A stretch of 64,000 bases of DNA from contig JAXMOG010000005.1 of the NCBI GenBank assembly GCA_034670065.1, positions 124,001-188,000 on the forward strand. The letters are read 5' to 3'. This DNA comes from Mesobacterium_A sp034670065. GTDB taxonomy: Bacteria; Pseudomonadota; Alphaproteobacteria; Rhodobacterales; Rhodobacteraceae. Positions 16,483-25,049 of the stretch are shown piece after piece. Made by a program: the position numbers and the translations under genes. Within the stretch, counting starts at the first letter, position 1; every line of letters starts with the position of its first letter. The notes under the pieces were generated by a model. That model ran no database searches. It was not told the origin of the DNA and was given only the letters and a program-made list of their open reading frames with translations.

Positions 16483-18105
16483 TCACTCCTTACCACAAGC
16501 AGCGCGCAAGGCGGCGCGAACAGCCTGTTCATCATAGGCATCCCAGCGGGCTGCAACGTGTTGATCCGGGCGGATCAGATAGACCGCCGCAGGCGCAGAG
16601 CCCAGATAACGCTCTGCCAGACATCCGCTGTCATCCTCTTGGGTATTCAGCGCAACATGGCGTGCCGTTACCCCATCTTCGGTCAGCTGTTCCGGCGCAT
16701 CGGCGTTCAAGGTCAGGATTACAAAGTCCCCACCCAGTTTTTGCAACAAATACCCATCGCCCAGCGGCGCATCCGGACAAGCGCTGCCGACACGTGATCG
16801 GTCCGGGCCACCCGGCAAGGCATCTGCCCCGTTCAACGGCAAATTGTCGTATGTGCATGGCACCGACAAACGCCCTGAATTCACAAGCGGGCGGGCAAAT
16901 TCATGCTCTTCCGCCAAATCCAGAACAGCGTTGCGGAATACGTGGCTGACTTGGGACTTAGGAGTAATGAAATCCGTCGACCGCGTAGAATTCAGAATAT
17001 TTTCATCGGCACCGTACCGCCGCTCTTCGCAATAGGTATCCAACAGGCTGTCCGGGGCCTGCCCCTGCAGCACCATTCCAAGCTTCCAACCCAGGTTATC
17101 GACGTCCTGCATTCCGGAATTGGCCCCGCGTGCGCCAAAGGGTGAAACCTGATGCGCCGCATCGCCTGCAAACAGGACACGGCCATGGCGAAAACGATCC
17201 ATGCGCCGACACTGGAACGTATAGATTGACGACCAGACCAACTCATACTCCACATCTGACCCCAGCATGGCATCCAGGCGGGCGCGAATGTTTTCTTCTT
17301 TCAGCTCTTCTTTGCGATCCACATCCCAGCCGATCTGGAAATCAACGCGCCAGATACCATCGGGCTGTTTGTGCAAAAGGGTTGAAGCGCCAGACTTGAA
17401 CCACGGCTCAAACCAAAACCACCGTTCGGTTGGGAAATCGGCATTCATCCGAATATCGGCGATCAGGAAACTGTCCTGAAAAACCCGACCGTCGAAATCC
17501 AGCCCCATCATCGACCGCAAGGGGGATCCGGCCCCGTCGCAACCAATCAGCCACTCGGCCTCCAGGGTATATGGTCCATCGGGAGTCAGGATTTCCAACG
17601 ACACGTAATCATCGTGCACATCCACAGACTGCACGCTGTTTTTGCCACGCAGTTCGATTGGAGCGCCATCGGCCTGCGCTTCACGAACGCGGTCCACCAG
17701 AAACTTTTCAAAATAGGGTTGCTGCAGATTTACGAAGGCTGGAAATTGGTGGCCATCTTCTGGCAACAAATTGAATTCAAAAACTTTTCGATCATCGTGG
17801 AACACTTTCCCAACGTTCCACACGATGCCCTTTTCCAGCATCGGCACCCCTGCGCCATAACGGTTGGCGATTTCCAGACAACGCTTGGCAAAACAGATTG
17901 CGCGGCTGCCTTGGCCGATCCCTTCGTGATCATCCAACACCACAACCGGAATGCCTTGCAGCCCCAGATCCAGCGCCGTGGCAACGCCAATCGGACCGCC
18001 ACCAACCACAACGACGGGGCGACGCACAGGCGTGCTGGCATCTTGGTCTGTGCTGCGTTGATAGGGATACAGTTTGAAAGCAAGACTGTAACGGTCGTCT
18101 AACAT
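16483..18105 (-). CDS. FAD-dependent aromatic hydroxylase (PheA/TfdB/MhpA type)
   Basis: A 540-residue class A flavoprotein monooxygenase. The dinucleotide-binding loop VVVVGGGPIG is at residues 31-40, and the second FAD motif FAGDAAHQVSPFGARG lies near residues 308-323. Such enzymes insert one oxygen into a phenolic ring using NAD(P)H. Its place in an operon with hmgA and fahA suggests that it makes homogentisate, for example from 3- or 4-hydroxyphenylacetate, but specificity cannot be read from the sequence. No hpd gene for the tyrosine route is present here, which makes a hydroxyphenylacetate entry more attractive. The C-terminal 120 residues form the usual thioredoxin-like domain. Confidence 0.88.
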   Translation of the reverse strand: MLDDRYSLAFKLYPYQRSTDQDASTPVRRPVVVVGGGPIGVATALDLGLQGIPVVVLDDHEGIGQGSRAICFAKRCLEIANRYGAGVPMLEKGIVWNVGKVFHDDRKVFEFNLLPEDGHQFPAFVNLQQPYFEKFLVDRVREAQADGAPIELRGKNSVQSVDVHDDYVSLEILTPDGPYTLEAEWLIGCDGAGSPLRSMMGLDFDGRVFQDSFLIADIRMNADFPTERWFWFEPWFKSGASTLLHKQPDGIWRVDFQIGWDVDRKEELKEENIRARLDAMLGSDVEYELVWSSIYTFQCRRMDRFRHGRVLFAGDAAHQVSPFGARGANSGMQDVDNLGWKLGMVLQGQAPDSLLDTYCEERRYGADENILNSTRSTDFITPKSQVSHVFRNAVLDLAEEHEFARPLVNSGRLSVPCTYDNLPLNGADALPGGPDRSRVGSACPDAPLGDGYLLQKLGGDFVILTLNADAPEQLTEDGVTARHVALNTQEDDSGCLAERYLGSAPAAVYLIRPDQHVAARWDAYDEQAVRAALRAACGKE

Positions 18106-18388
18106 GTCGGCTCCTCCTATGCCGTTGAGGCGCGGGCGTCAGGCCGGCGTCTCACAGTGACATTCCTTCAACCAGAACCCTCACCTTGTCCTGGCTGTAC
18201 GAACGTCACCGCCCTTGTCGAATACCTGGCGGCGAAGATCGCGCGCCGGGCGCGGCAAATCAGTGCTGCCGCTGGAGTGGGAATTTCCCACGCCGATTTA
18301 TCTGCCAAAACCGCGGTTACTGCGGTGGCACATTGGCCGATGACGGCCTGGGCAAGTGCCACGCGCAATGCGCAGTCTTGGATAGGTG

Positions 18389-19339
18389 TTAGCCTTGCAG
18401 CGCTTCCCACATGTCTTTGTCGCGCTGTGCGGTCCAAACCCGTGGCGTGTCGATCCCGCGCGCTTCGTCATAAGCACGGGCAACATTGAAGGGCAGGCAA
18501 TGCTCGTAAATAGCGTAATCCTTGAACTTCGGATCACACTCTGCACGGCAGGCATCCCACGCTTCTTTCAAACTGCCACCACGGGCAGCGACCTTGGCGA
18601 TTGGTTTGTAAGTGGATTTGACAAAATCCGCTGTTGAAGCCAGCGCCTTGGCCACCATCTCTTCGCCAACCAGCGCGTCGCCACGCCCGGGCGCGATGCT
18701 TTTGGGCTCGAACTCTGCGATGTTTAGCAGGGTATCTTCCCAGTCGCTGAAATGCCCGTCACCGCAGTAACATGCAGAGTGATATTCAACGATATCACCA
18801 GTAAACATCACTTCCTGATCAGGCACCCAAACCACGGCATCACCGGCGGTATGCGCACGGCCCAGATGCATGATGTCTACACGACGCTTGCCCAAGTAAA
18901 CGGTCATCGCTTCGCTGAACGTTGTGGTCGGGCGTGTCAGACCGGGAATTTCTTCATGCCCCTGAAACAGGCGCGGGAAACGATCAAATTCGCTATCCCA
19001 ATCTTCTTGTCCACGCTCTTCGACCATCGCGGCGGCGGTGTCAGACATGATAATCTCGCGCGCGCCATAGGCGCTGGCGCCCAACACCCGCACCGCGTGG
19101 TAATGGGTCAGCACCAAGTGACTGATCGGTTTATCCGTGACAGAGCGGACGCATTCGATCACCTTGCGCGCCAACCGAGGTGTGGCCTGCGCTTCGACGA
19201 TCATAACGCTGTCGTCGCCAATGATCACACCCGTGTTCGGGTCCCCTTCGGCCGTGAACGCATACAAACCTTCACCCACCTTGGTGAAGCTGATGGTCTT
19301 TTCTTCCATGTCGCCTGCAGATGCGAATGCCTTAGCCAT
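18389..19339 (-). CDS. Metallo-beta-lactamase-fold protein of the homogentisate operon
   Basis: A 316-residue protein of the metallo-beta-lactamase superfamily, between fahA and the hydroxylase gene. The usual metal motif HxHxDH is replaced by HYHAVR (in LVLTHYHAVRVLG), while other elements are kept: HLGRAHTAGDAV, VMFTGDIVEYHS. The fold is clear but the metal site is probably altered or mononuclear. I recall the same HYHAVR variant in related operon-associated proteins, which would make it a family feature and not damage. It starts 11 nt after the fahA stop. A thioesterase or hydrolase acting on a pathway intermediate is possible but unproven. Confidence 0.8.
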   Translation of the reverse strand: MAKAFASAGDMEEKTISFTKVGEGLYAFTAEGDPNTGVIIGDDSVMIVEAQATPRLARKVIECVRSVTDKPISHLVLTHYHAVRVLGASAYGAREIIMSDTAAAMVEERGQEDWDSEFDRFPRLFQGHEEIPGLTRPTTTFSEAMTVYLGKRRVDIMHLGRAHTAGDAVVWVPDQEVMFTGDIVEYHSACYCGDGHFSDWEDTLLNIAEFEPKSIAPGRGDALVGEEMVAKALASTADFVKSTYKPIAKVAARGGSLKEAWDACRAECDPKFKDYAIYEHCLPFNVARAYDEARGIDTPRVWTAQRDKDMWEALQG

Positions 19340-19350
19340 GTGTTTCGTCC

Positions 19351-20622
19351 TTATTCTTTTGCCCAGTCGGGAATTTCTACTGCTGGCAAGACCTGCCCGC
19401 TGCATTCGCCAAAGCCGACGCGGTAGCCATCGCCTTGCGCTGCGCCTCGAAGGGTCAATGTATCGCCGTCTTCCAGGAAACTACGCGTTTGGCCCGTGCC
19501 AAGAGTGATCGGTTCTTTCCCGCCCCAGCTAAGCTCCAGTAAAGAGCCGCGTTGATCTTTTTCAGCGCCGGAAATCGTACCCGACCCCAGCAAATCACCC
19601 ACACGCATGGAACAGCCGGATGTGGTGTGATGGCACAGCTGCTGTGCGGCAGAGTAGTACATTTCACTATAATTCGTGCGCGTAAGCACCGTTTCCTCTT
19701 CGCCTTCCGGGGCAATCGCCACGCTAAGGTCAATGTCATACAACAGCGGACCGGGCTCTCGAAGATATGGCAACAAGGGGCGTTCGCGTTCCGGCGTATT
19801 TGTGCGGAATGGTTCCAATGCCGCCTTGGTAACGATCCAAGGGCTGATGGTTGTAGCCGTTGCTTTTGCCTGAAACGGGCCAAGCGGCTGGTATTCCCAA
19901 GCCTGGATATCCCGTGCCGACCAATCGTTCAGAAGCACATAGCCAAAGATCATGTCATCGGCCTGACCGACAGATACCATTCCTTCGGACGGTGAGCCGA
20001 CAATGGCGCCCATTTCCAGTTCCAGATCGAAACGCGCGCAAGGTGCAAGGCGCGGCAGATCGTCATTTGGCCCCTTCAGCTGCCCCCAAGGGCGGACAAC
20101 CGGCGTGCCGGAAACAACAACAGATGATGCCCGGCCATTATACCCGATGGGGATAGACAACCAGTTCGGCGGCAAGGCGTTTTCCGCACCGCGGAACATG
20201 GTTCCAACGTTCGTTGCGTGATGTTTGCCTGCGTAGAAATCAGTGTATTCGACCACGCGGATGGGCATGTGAAGCGTTGCTTCAGCCAGAGGCACCGAAA
20301 AGGTCGTGCATTTGTCGCGCGAGTCTTCGTCAGCATCGTCAGACAAAAGCTGCTGCAACGCTGCACGGTATTGGGCCCATGCCTCGGGGCCAAGTTCCAT
20401 GAAGTCGTTCCAACAGGCAATATCCAGCACATCTACATCCGGGTCGGCGCGCAGAATACCAGCGCCCTCCAACCCTGACAGGTCGATAATCCGGTCGCCA
20501 ATCGCGGTGCCGCAGCGTAGATCACCCTCCCCGACTGAGAACACGCCATAGGGCAGATTGTTCAACGGAAAATCACAGTCAGGCCGGTTGGCGCTGTCGA
20601 TCCAAGAGGTCAAAAGGGGCAT
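19351..20622 (-). CDS. fahA: Fumarylacetoacetase
   Basis: Hydrolyses fumarylacetoacetate to fumarate and acetoacetate, the last step of homogentisate degradation. The 423-residue length and the order of motifs fit the family: N-terminal SH3-like part (PYGVFSVGEGD), then LELEMGAIVG with the metal-binding glutamates, DWSARDIQAWEYQPLGPF and a C-terminal GSGTISG. The isomerase step (maleylacetoacetate to fumarylacetoacetate) has no gene in this cluster, so a maiA gene elsewhere or spontaneous/thiol-dependent isomerisation must serve. Confidence 0.97.
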   Translation of the reverse strand: MPLLTSWIDSANRPDCDFPLNNLPYGVFSVGEGDLRCGTAIGDRIIDLSGLEGAGILRADPDVDVLDIACWNDFMELGPEAWAQYRAALQQLLSDDADEDSRDKCTTFSVPLAEATLHMPIRVVEYTDFYAGKHHATNVGTMFRGAENALPPNWLSIPIGYNGRASSVVVSGTPVVRPWGQLKGPNDDLPRLAPCARFDLELEMGAIVGSPSEGMVSVGQADDMIFGYVLLNDWSARDIQAWEYQPLGPFQAKATATTISPWIVTKAALEPFRTNTPERERPLLPYLREPGPLLYDIDLSVAIAPEGEEETVLTRTNYSEMYYSAAQQLCHHTTSGCSMRVGDLLGSGTISGAEKDQRGSLLELSWGGKEPITLGTGQTRSFLEDGDTLTLRGAAQGDGYRVGFGECSGQVLPAVEIPDWAKE

Positions 20623-20679
20623 ATATGTCTCATATTTTTAGTGCGGGGAACGGCGGGCAAATGCCCGCCTCCTGTGCTA

Positions 20680-22041
20680 TCACTTCTTACCGGGTGTGCC
20701 GTCGAATTTCTTCTCAAGACTTTCCCAGCAATCAATATAATCATCCTGAAGCGGCGCTTCGGTCGCCGCGAACGGTGTCAGATGCTGTGGGAACCGGGTT
20801 TCGAACATAAAGGACATGGTATTGTCCTGCTTGTGCGGCACCATCGGCTCGTTCGAAGCTCCTTCAAACGCATCCCGATCCGGACCATGCGGCAGCATCA
20901 TGTTGTGCAAGCTCACTCCGCCGGGGACAAACCCCTGTGGCTTGGCATCATACTGGCCGTAAATGTTGCCCATCATCTCTGACATGACGTTCTTGTGGTA
21001 CCACGGTGGACGGAACGTATCTTCGGCAACCATCCAGCGTTCGCGGAACAGCACAAAGTCAATATTCGCGGTCCCAGGAACACCCGAAGGCGCCGTAAGA
21101 ACGGTAAAGATTGAGGGATCCGGGTGATCAAACAAGACTGCACCAATGGGGCAATAGTTCTTCATATCATATTTCACCGGCGCGTAGTTGCCATGCCATG
21201 CGACAACATCCAGCGGTGAATGACCAATCTTGCATTCATGGAACTGACCGCACCATTTGATTGTCAGTGTCGACGGCACTTCTTTGTCTTCAAACGCGGC
21301 GACCGGCGTTTTGAAATCCCGGCGGTTGGCCATGCAGTTTGCACCGATAGGGCCACGGCCCGGCAGCTCAAACTTCTGACCATAGTTTTCACAGACAAAA
21401 CCGCGGCACGGCCCCTCTATCACTTCAACCCGGTACACCAGACCACGGGGGATCACAGCAATCTCTTGCGGTTCCAGATCGATCACACCCAGCTCAGTGC
21501 AGAACCGAAGCCGACCTTCTTGGGGAACCACCAACAATTCGCTGTCAGCTGAATAGAAATAGGCGTCCTGCATGGATTCATTGACCAGATAGACGTGGCT
21601 GGCCATGCCGACCTGGGTATTCACATCCCCTGCCGTTGTCATGGTGTGCATGCCAGTCACCCATGTCAGCTTCTTGTCGGTATGGGGCAGCGGATCCCAA
21701 CGGTATTGACCCAAAGAGATCACATCCGGATCAACATAAGGCGCGCTTTTCCAGTTGGGCATATCAAGCTTGGTGTAACGCGACGAATGCTTGACCGACG
21801 GGCGAATGCGATAGCACCAGGTCCGCTCGTTCTGATGCGATGGCGCAGTGAAGGCCGTGCCAGTCAACTGTTCGCCATACAGGCCATAGTTACACTTTTG
21901 TGGGCTATTCATCCCTTGCGGCAAAGCTCCGGGCAGCGCCTCGGTTTCAAAGTCATTCCCGAAACCTGGCATATATCCTTCAAGCGTACCCGAACCATCG
22001 GGTGCTCTAACCATACCAAGCGGAAGCTCATGACGGGTCAT
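20680..22041 (-). CDS. hmgA: Homogentisate 1,2-dioxygenase
   Basis: Iron(II) ring-cleaving dioxygenase turning homogentisate into maleylacetoacetate. It is 453 residues, normal for the family, and opens with the typical YMPGFGNDFETEALPGALP. The iron site is recognisable in PPWYHKNVMSEMMG (His and Glu ligands) and SLHNMMLPHGPD (third His). The ATG at 22041 is chosen because the 12 codons before it are not conserved in type. It is the first gene of the operon and faces the MarR regulator across two palindromes. Confidence 0.98.
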   Translation of the reverse strand: MTRHELPLGMVRAPDGSGTLEGYMPGFGNDFETEALPGALPQGMNSPQKCNYGLYGEQLTGTAFTAPSHQNERTWCYRIRPSVKHSSRYTKLDMPNWKSAPYVDPDVISLGQYRWDPLPHTDKKLTWVTGMHTMTTAGDVNTQVGMASHVYLVNESMQDAYFYSADSELLVVPQEGRLRFCTELGVIDLEPQEIAVIPRGLVYRVEVIEGPCRGFVCENYGQKFELPGRGPIGANCMANRRDFKTPVAAFEDKEVPSTLTIKWCGQFHECKIGHSPLDVVAWHGNYAPVKYDMKNYCPIGAVLFDHPDPSIFTVLTAPSGVPGTANIDFVLFRERWMVAEDTFRPPWYHKNVMSEMMGNIYGQYDAKPQGFVPGGVSLHNMMLPHGPDRDAFEGASNEPMVPHKQDNTMSFMFETRFPQHLTPFAATEAPLQDDYIDCWESLEKKFDGTPGKK

Positions 22042-22098
22042 CGCGTGTCTCCTCCAAAATCCCCAAGAACGATGCAAATCGCTTGAGGCCCAATAAAC

Positions 22099-22112
22099 GT
22101 AGCAATTGCGAT
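22099..22112. promoter_or_regulatory. MarR-type operator, imperfect copy
   Basis: GTAGCAATTGCGAT, an imperfect version of the perfect palindrome found 30 bp away (centre to centre), between hmgA and the MarR gene. Two copies on the same helix face suggest cooperative or separate control of both promoters. Confidence 0.6.
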
Positions 22113-22128
22113 GAAGTCAAGATTTTTT

Positions 22129-22142
22129 GTAGCAATTGCTAC
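22129..22142. promoter_or_regulatory. MarR-type operator, perfect palindrome
   Basis: GTAGCAATTGCTAC, a perfect 14-bp palindrome in the divergent promoter region between hmgA and the MarR-family regulator. This is the most likely binding site of that regulator. Confidence 0.75.
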
Positions 22143-22200
22143 GAAACTACTTGCGCGCCTCTGTACCCCAGTGTGAAATAAGCGAAAATACAGGTGCTGG

Positions 22201-22653
22201 ATGACCAAACGAACCGACTCTCCGCTGCCAGATTTCGACCTAGACGGGTTTACGCCCTATCGCCTGACTGTTGCCGCGAAACGCACCAGCGAAGAACTGT
22301 CGCGCAAATATCGCAATCAGTTTGGCATTTCGATTCCGGAATGGCGCGTGTTGGTGCATCTTGCCCATTCCGGCAACGTCTCTGTGCGCGACATCGACAG
22401 CCGTGTCGCCATGGAAAAATACGAAGTCAGTCGAGCCGCGAAACGCCTGCAAGAAGTTGGATTGATCGCCAAACAAGCGAACGAGCATGACAGACGGCTG
22501 GTGTCGCTGACCCTGACAGACAAGGGCCGCGACTTGATGGCGGAACTACTTCCCATAGCCCAAGCGCATCAAGCCGCATTGGAGGCGCAGCTGGGAGAGG
22601 CCTTTCAGCAGTTGGAGGCCGGGTTGGCAAAACTGCTGGAAGACCCGGAATAA
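22201..22653 (+). CDS. MarR-family regulator of the homogentisate operon
   Basis: A 150-residue MarR-type winged-helix protein. The DNA-binding region includes VSVRDIDSRVAMEKYEVSRAAKR and the wing NEHDRRLVSLTLTDKGRDL. It is divergent from hmgA and separated from it by about 160 bp containing two related palindromes, so it very probably represses the hmgA operon (as HmgR or similar regulators do) until an aromatic acid is bound. The start ATG at 22201 follows a GGTGCTGG sequence. Confidence 0.9.
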   Translation: MTKRTDSPLPDFDLDGFTPYRLTVAAKRTSEELSRKYRNQFGISIPEWRVLVHLAHSGNVSVRDIDSRVAMEKYEVSRAAKRLQEVGLIAKQANEHDRRLVSLTLTDKGRDLMAELLPIAQAHQAALEAQLGEAFQQLEAGLAKLLEDPE

Positions 22654-22765
22654 CACCTGACAAGGCCGAAGCGACCGCTTGCAAAGCCAATCTGTAAATC
22701 CGGGAAACGGGATGTAATACGCCCTGCCCGCCTTCATTTCTTCATCGTGCGAACCAGCCCGCGAG

Positions 22766-24040
22766 TTACGTTTTCGGTTTGCCAGTCTTCGGGTCAATCC
22801 CTTTGGTCTTGCCATTGTACATATCCAAAACGTCTTGCCACTTAGCAACCACTTTCAACAACGTATCCAGATCATCACGGGAAAACTGCGCCAAGCCCTT
22901 GGCGTCCATCAGTTGCACCCAATGAACATGCATCCACTGTCCGCGGAACATTTCGGCCTGAAGAGTTGCAAGGTCTTTGTTCGTCGTCCAATAGCCGCTA
23001 GTTTTCCACACATGGCCTAGCATTTTCTTCTCGGTCAACACCCAGCGATACGCTTTTGAACCCGCAGGAAACACAACAGAACTGCCGCCTTGCAACACGT
23101 CGTTGGGGGTCTTGCCCGTTTCAACCACAACGCTGGCGCGCCAATGTTCCATCTCTGCGATGCTATCGGCCCAATCACTGTCCCACTTGTCGATCAGACC
23201 TTTGGCAAAGCTGATATATCCCGGCAAATAGCTTCGGACGAGATCCGCAAATTTTGAGTGTTTGATTCCCAAATGTGACCGGTAGCTAATATTTCCGCCG
23301 CCGGTTCCGCCGAACTGAGACCCTTCGACCGGATCATTGTCAGCAGGTTCGACTGGTTTGGACACCGTAAAAACCGGACGCGGACCATGCTTGGACCCTG
23401 GATGCAAAGCCTCATACGCGTCCCAAGATTTTTGCAGCGGTTTGATCTTTTTCTGGTCTGCATCATATGCCCCCAGTTGTTGGACCCAGACCTTGTAGTT
23501 TTCGTTATATTCCCATGCCATCCCAACGCGGCAATAGTAAAGAAACAACGAAACCGTATCCACATAGGCCGTGATTTCGTTCAACCCATTGCCCTTGTGA
23601 TTTTCGATACGGGTTGTGAAAACTCCTAAAAGATCCGACGCGTCCAACACTGGATCAAAGACTTTTGCGTTCACACCGTTGATCCAAACAGCAGTGTCTC
23701 CGCCCATAATCCCATGATTGCTGGCAACTGGCTTACCTGCCGTATCGATGGCGAAGTTCAGCTTTTTTCGTGCTTCCGCGATTTTGTCCATGTAGTCGTT
23801 TGAGCCTTCCTGCCAAATATCCGCAGGAATCGCCTTCTTCAAATTTATCACCGCGTCACGCAGGTCTTTGCGGCTGGCCGGTTTTGTCCAGGGATCGATA
23901 GCTGGGTTGGGAAACAGAAGATCGAACAGGAATTCCCCTCCTGCCAGAGCCGCCGCCAAACCGGGCCCAATCCCTTCAATCGAAAACGCACATGTGGTGG
24001 CAGTTCCAAGCGCTGCGTCAAGAACACCTTTTGTAGACAT
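22766..24040 (-). CDS. Unknown helical protein, third gene of an orphan cassette
   Basis: A 424-residue protein that I cannot place in any family. The first 43 residues are hydrophobic and glycine/alanine-rich (FSIEGIGPGLAAALAGGEF, then FLFDLLFPNP) but do not form a classical signal peptide. The rest appears mostly helical and aromatic-rich, with segments such as ITAYVDTVSLFLYYCRVGMA (residues 156-175) and YLPGYISFAKGLIDKWDSDW (271-290). A glycine-rich break lies at 240-250. The long amphipathic helices with a hydrophobic central one recall helical pore-forming toxins, but this is only a resemblance. It starts 31 nt after the neighbouring 285-residue gene (SD AAAGGAA) and shares its transcript. 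Confidence 0.75.
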   Translation of the reverse strand: MSTKGVLDAALGTATTCAFSIEGIGPGLAAALAGGEFLFDLLFPNPAIDPWTKPASRKDLRDAVINLKKAIPADIWQEGSNDYMDKIAEARKKLNFAIDTAGKPVASNHGIMGGDTAVWINGVNAKVFDPVLDASDLLGVFTTRIENHKGNGLNEITAYVDTVSLFLYYCRVGMAWEYNENYKVWVQQLGAYDADQKKIKPLQKSWDAYEALHPGSKHGPRPVFTVSKPVEPADNDPVEGSQFGGTGGGNISYRSHLGIKHSKFADLVRSYLPGYISFAKGLIDKWDSDWADSIAEMEHWRASVVVETGKTPNDVLQGGSSVVFPAGSKAYRWVLTEKKMLGHVWKTSGYWTTNKDLATLQAEMFRGQWMHVHWVQLMDAKGLAQFSRDDLDTLLKVVAKWQDVLDMYNGKTKGIDPKTGKPKT

Positions 24041-24071
24041 CGTGTATTCCTTTATCCGAAATCGCAGTCAC

Positions 24072-24929
24072 TTAGGTGACGGTTTTCTTTATGCTGACGG
24101 CAAGGGTGTAAAGCTGGGTCGGCATCATCCCACCCGGCAGCGGGGAATAGCTGTTGTATTGCTCGATGTTCGTTAGATGCGCCGTAGACGTGATCGTAAT
24201 GTTGTGGCTTCCGGAACTGGTGCCAATCTGCTCACGCGAGTGCCCGACGCCTTTGGCCTTGTCCGCGGTATCGCTGTGAAATGTCGCAAGGTCTTTGCCC
24301 AAACCTGTCAGATCACTCGTGAAGCCGTATCCACCAGACCCGTTCAGATCGACATCGCCGGCAATGGCGATTGTTTTTTTGAAATCCGGATCCTCGGACT
24401 CCAAGGAAATGGCGCATCCTACGCCATAAAATCCGCCCCTTCGCACAAACTTCCAGCATCCGCATCCATAGGTTTCGATGTCGGCATTTTGATTAGATGG
24501 GTCCAGTCCATAGCGGCGGTTCTTCATGATGACTTGACGACCAGGAATCTGATCTGAAAAAGTCTTCTTTTGCCCCAACTCACCGGGCGGATACACGATT
24601 TCATCGTAGTAAGGCTTGGCCGTCATATCACCTGAATCGCGATAATACGTTTTCAGCTTCAGCGGAGCATCAAGCCCGTTGAGGACAATAATGACAAAAG
24701 CCTCTTGATCAATCGCGCCAAAATTGGTTCCTGCGTCAAAATCAACTGCGCCGGACGTGGCGATATTGCTGTCAGGAAACTGGGCCATGACAGCCTTGAA
24801 AATATCCGGTGTTTTCCCCCAGGGCGGGCCAGATGTTCCCAGATCCAACTTACCGCTGGAAGACGAAATAGCCTTGTCCAGCTGATCAAATGTACTCTTG
24901 GTTATGTTGGCAACCGGCAACGTATCCAT
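24072..24929 (-). CDS. Unknown mixed-beta protein, second gene of an orphan cassette
   Basis: A 285-residue protein without signal peptide or membrane segment and without recognised family. It looks beta-rich in the middle (residues 77-97, EAFVIIVLNG; 185-196, KTIAIAGDVDL), with an unusual GCGC at 155-158 and a cysteine at 172 (GVGCAISLES). The end carries YNSYSPLPGGMMPT (258-271), which resembles a motif in the N-terminal tail of the 604-residue partner. The organisation faintly recalls small membrane-active beta proteins such as actinoporin-like or aegerolysin folds, but I see no diagnostic motif. The start ATG is well supported by AGGGGGG just upstream. Confidence 0.75.
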   Translation of the reverse strand: MDTLPVANITKSTFDQLDKAISSSSGKLDLGTSGPPWGKTPDIFKAVMAQFPDSNIATSGAVDFDAGTNFGAIDQEAFVIIVLNGLDAPLKLKTYYRDSGDMTAKPYYDEIVYPPGELGQKKTFSDQIPGRQVIMKNRRYGLDPSNQNADIETYGCGCWKFVRRGGFYGVGCAISLESEDPDFKKTIAIAGDVDLNGSGGYGFTSDLTGLGKDLATFHSDTADKAKGVGHSREQIGTSSGSHNITITSTAHLTNIEQYNSYSPLPGGMMPTQLYTLAVSIKKTVT

Positions 24930-25049
24930 GACGCCCCCCTATTCAATTGAAAGACAACGCAGGCAAAGACAACACGCCTCTGCGTGGCTTGAATTTTGTT
25001 GTGCGGTCGGTCAGGCCAAAAGTGCCCAACCCACCACACAAAGCAGTAT

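Noticed and set aside
18106..18388. Possible small genes in both strands between the hydroxylase and the metallo-beta-lactamase-fold gene
   Set aside because: Frames on the two strands overlap each other, extend into real genes, and show no conserved features. The gap was left without a gene.
22766..24929. Assignment of the orphan proteins as Cry-like or actinoporin/aegerolysin-like toxins
   Set aside because: Only vague likeness of helices or strands; none of the diagnostic motifs of these families was found, so no family was given.
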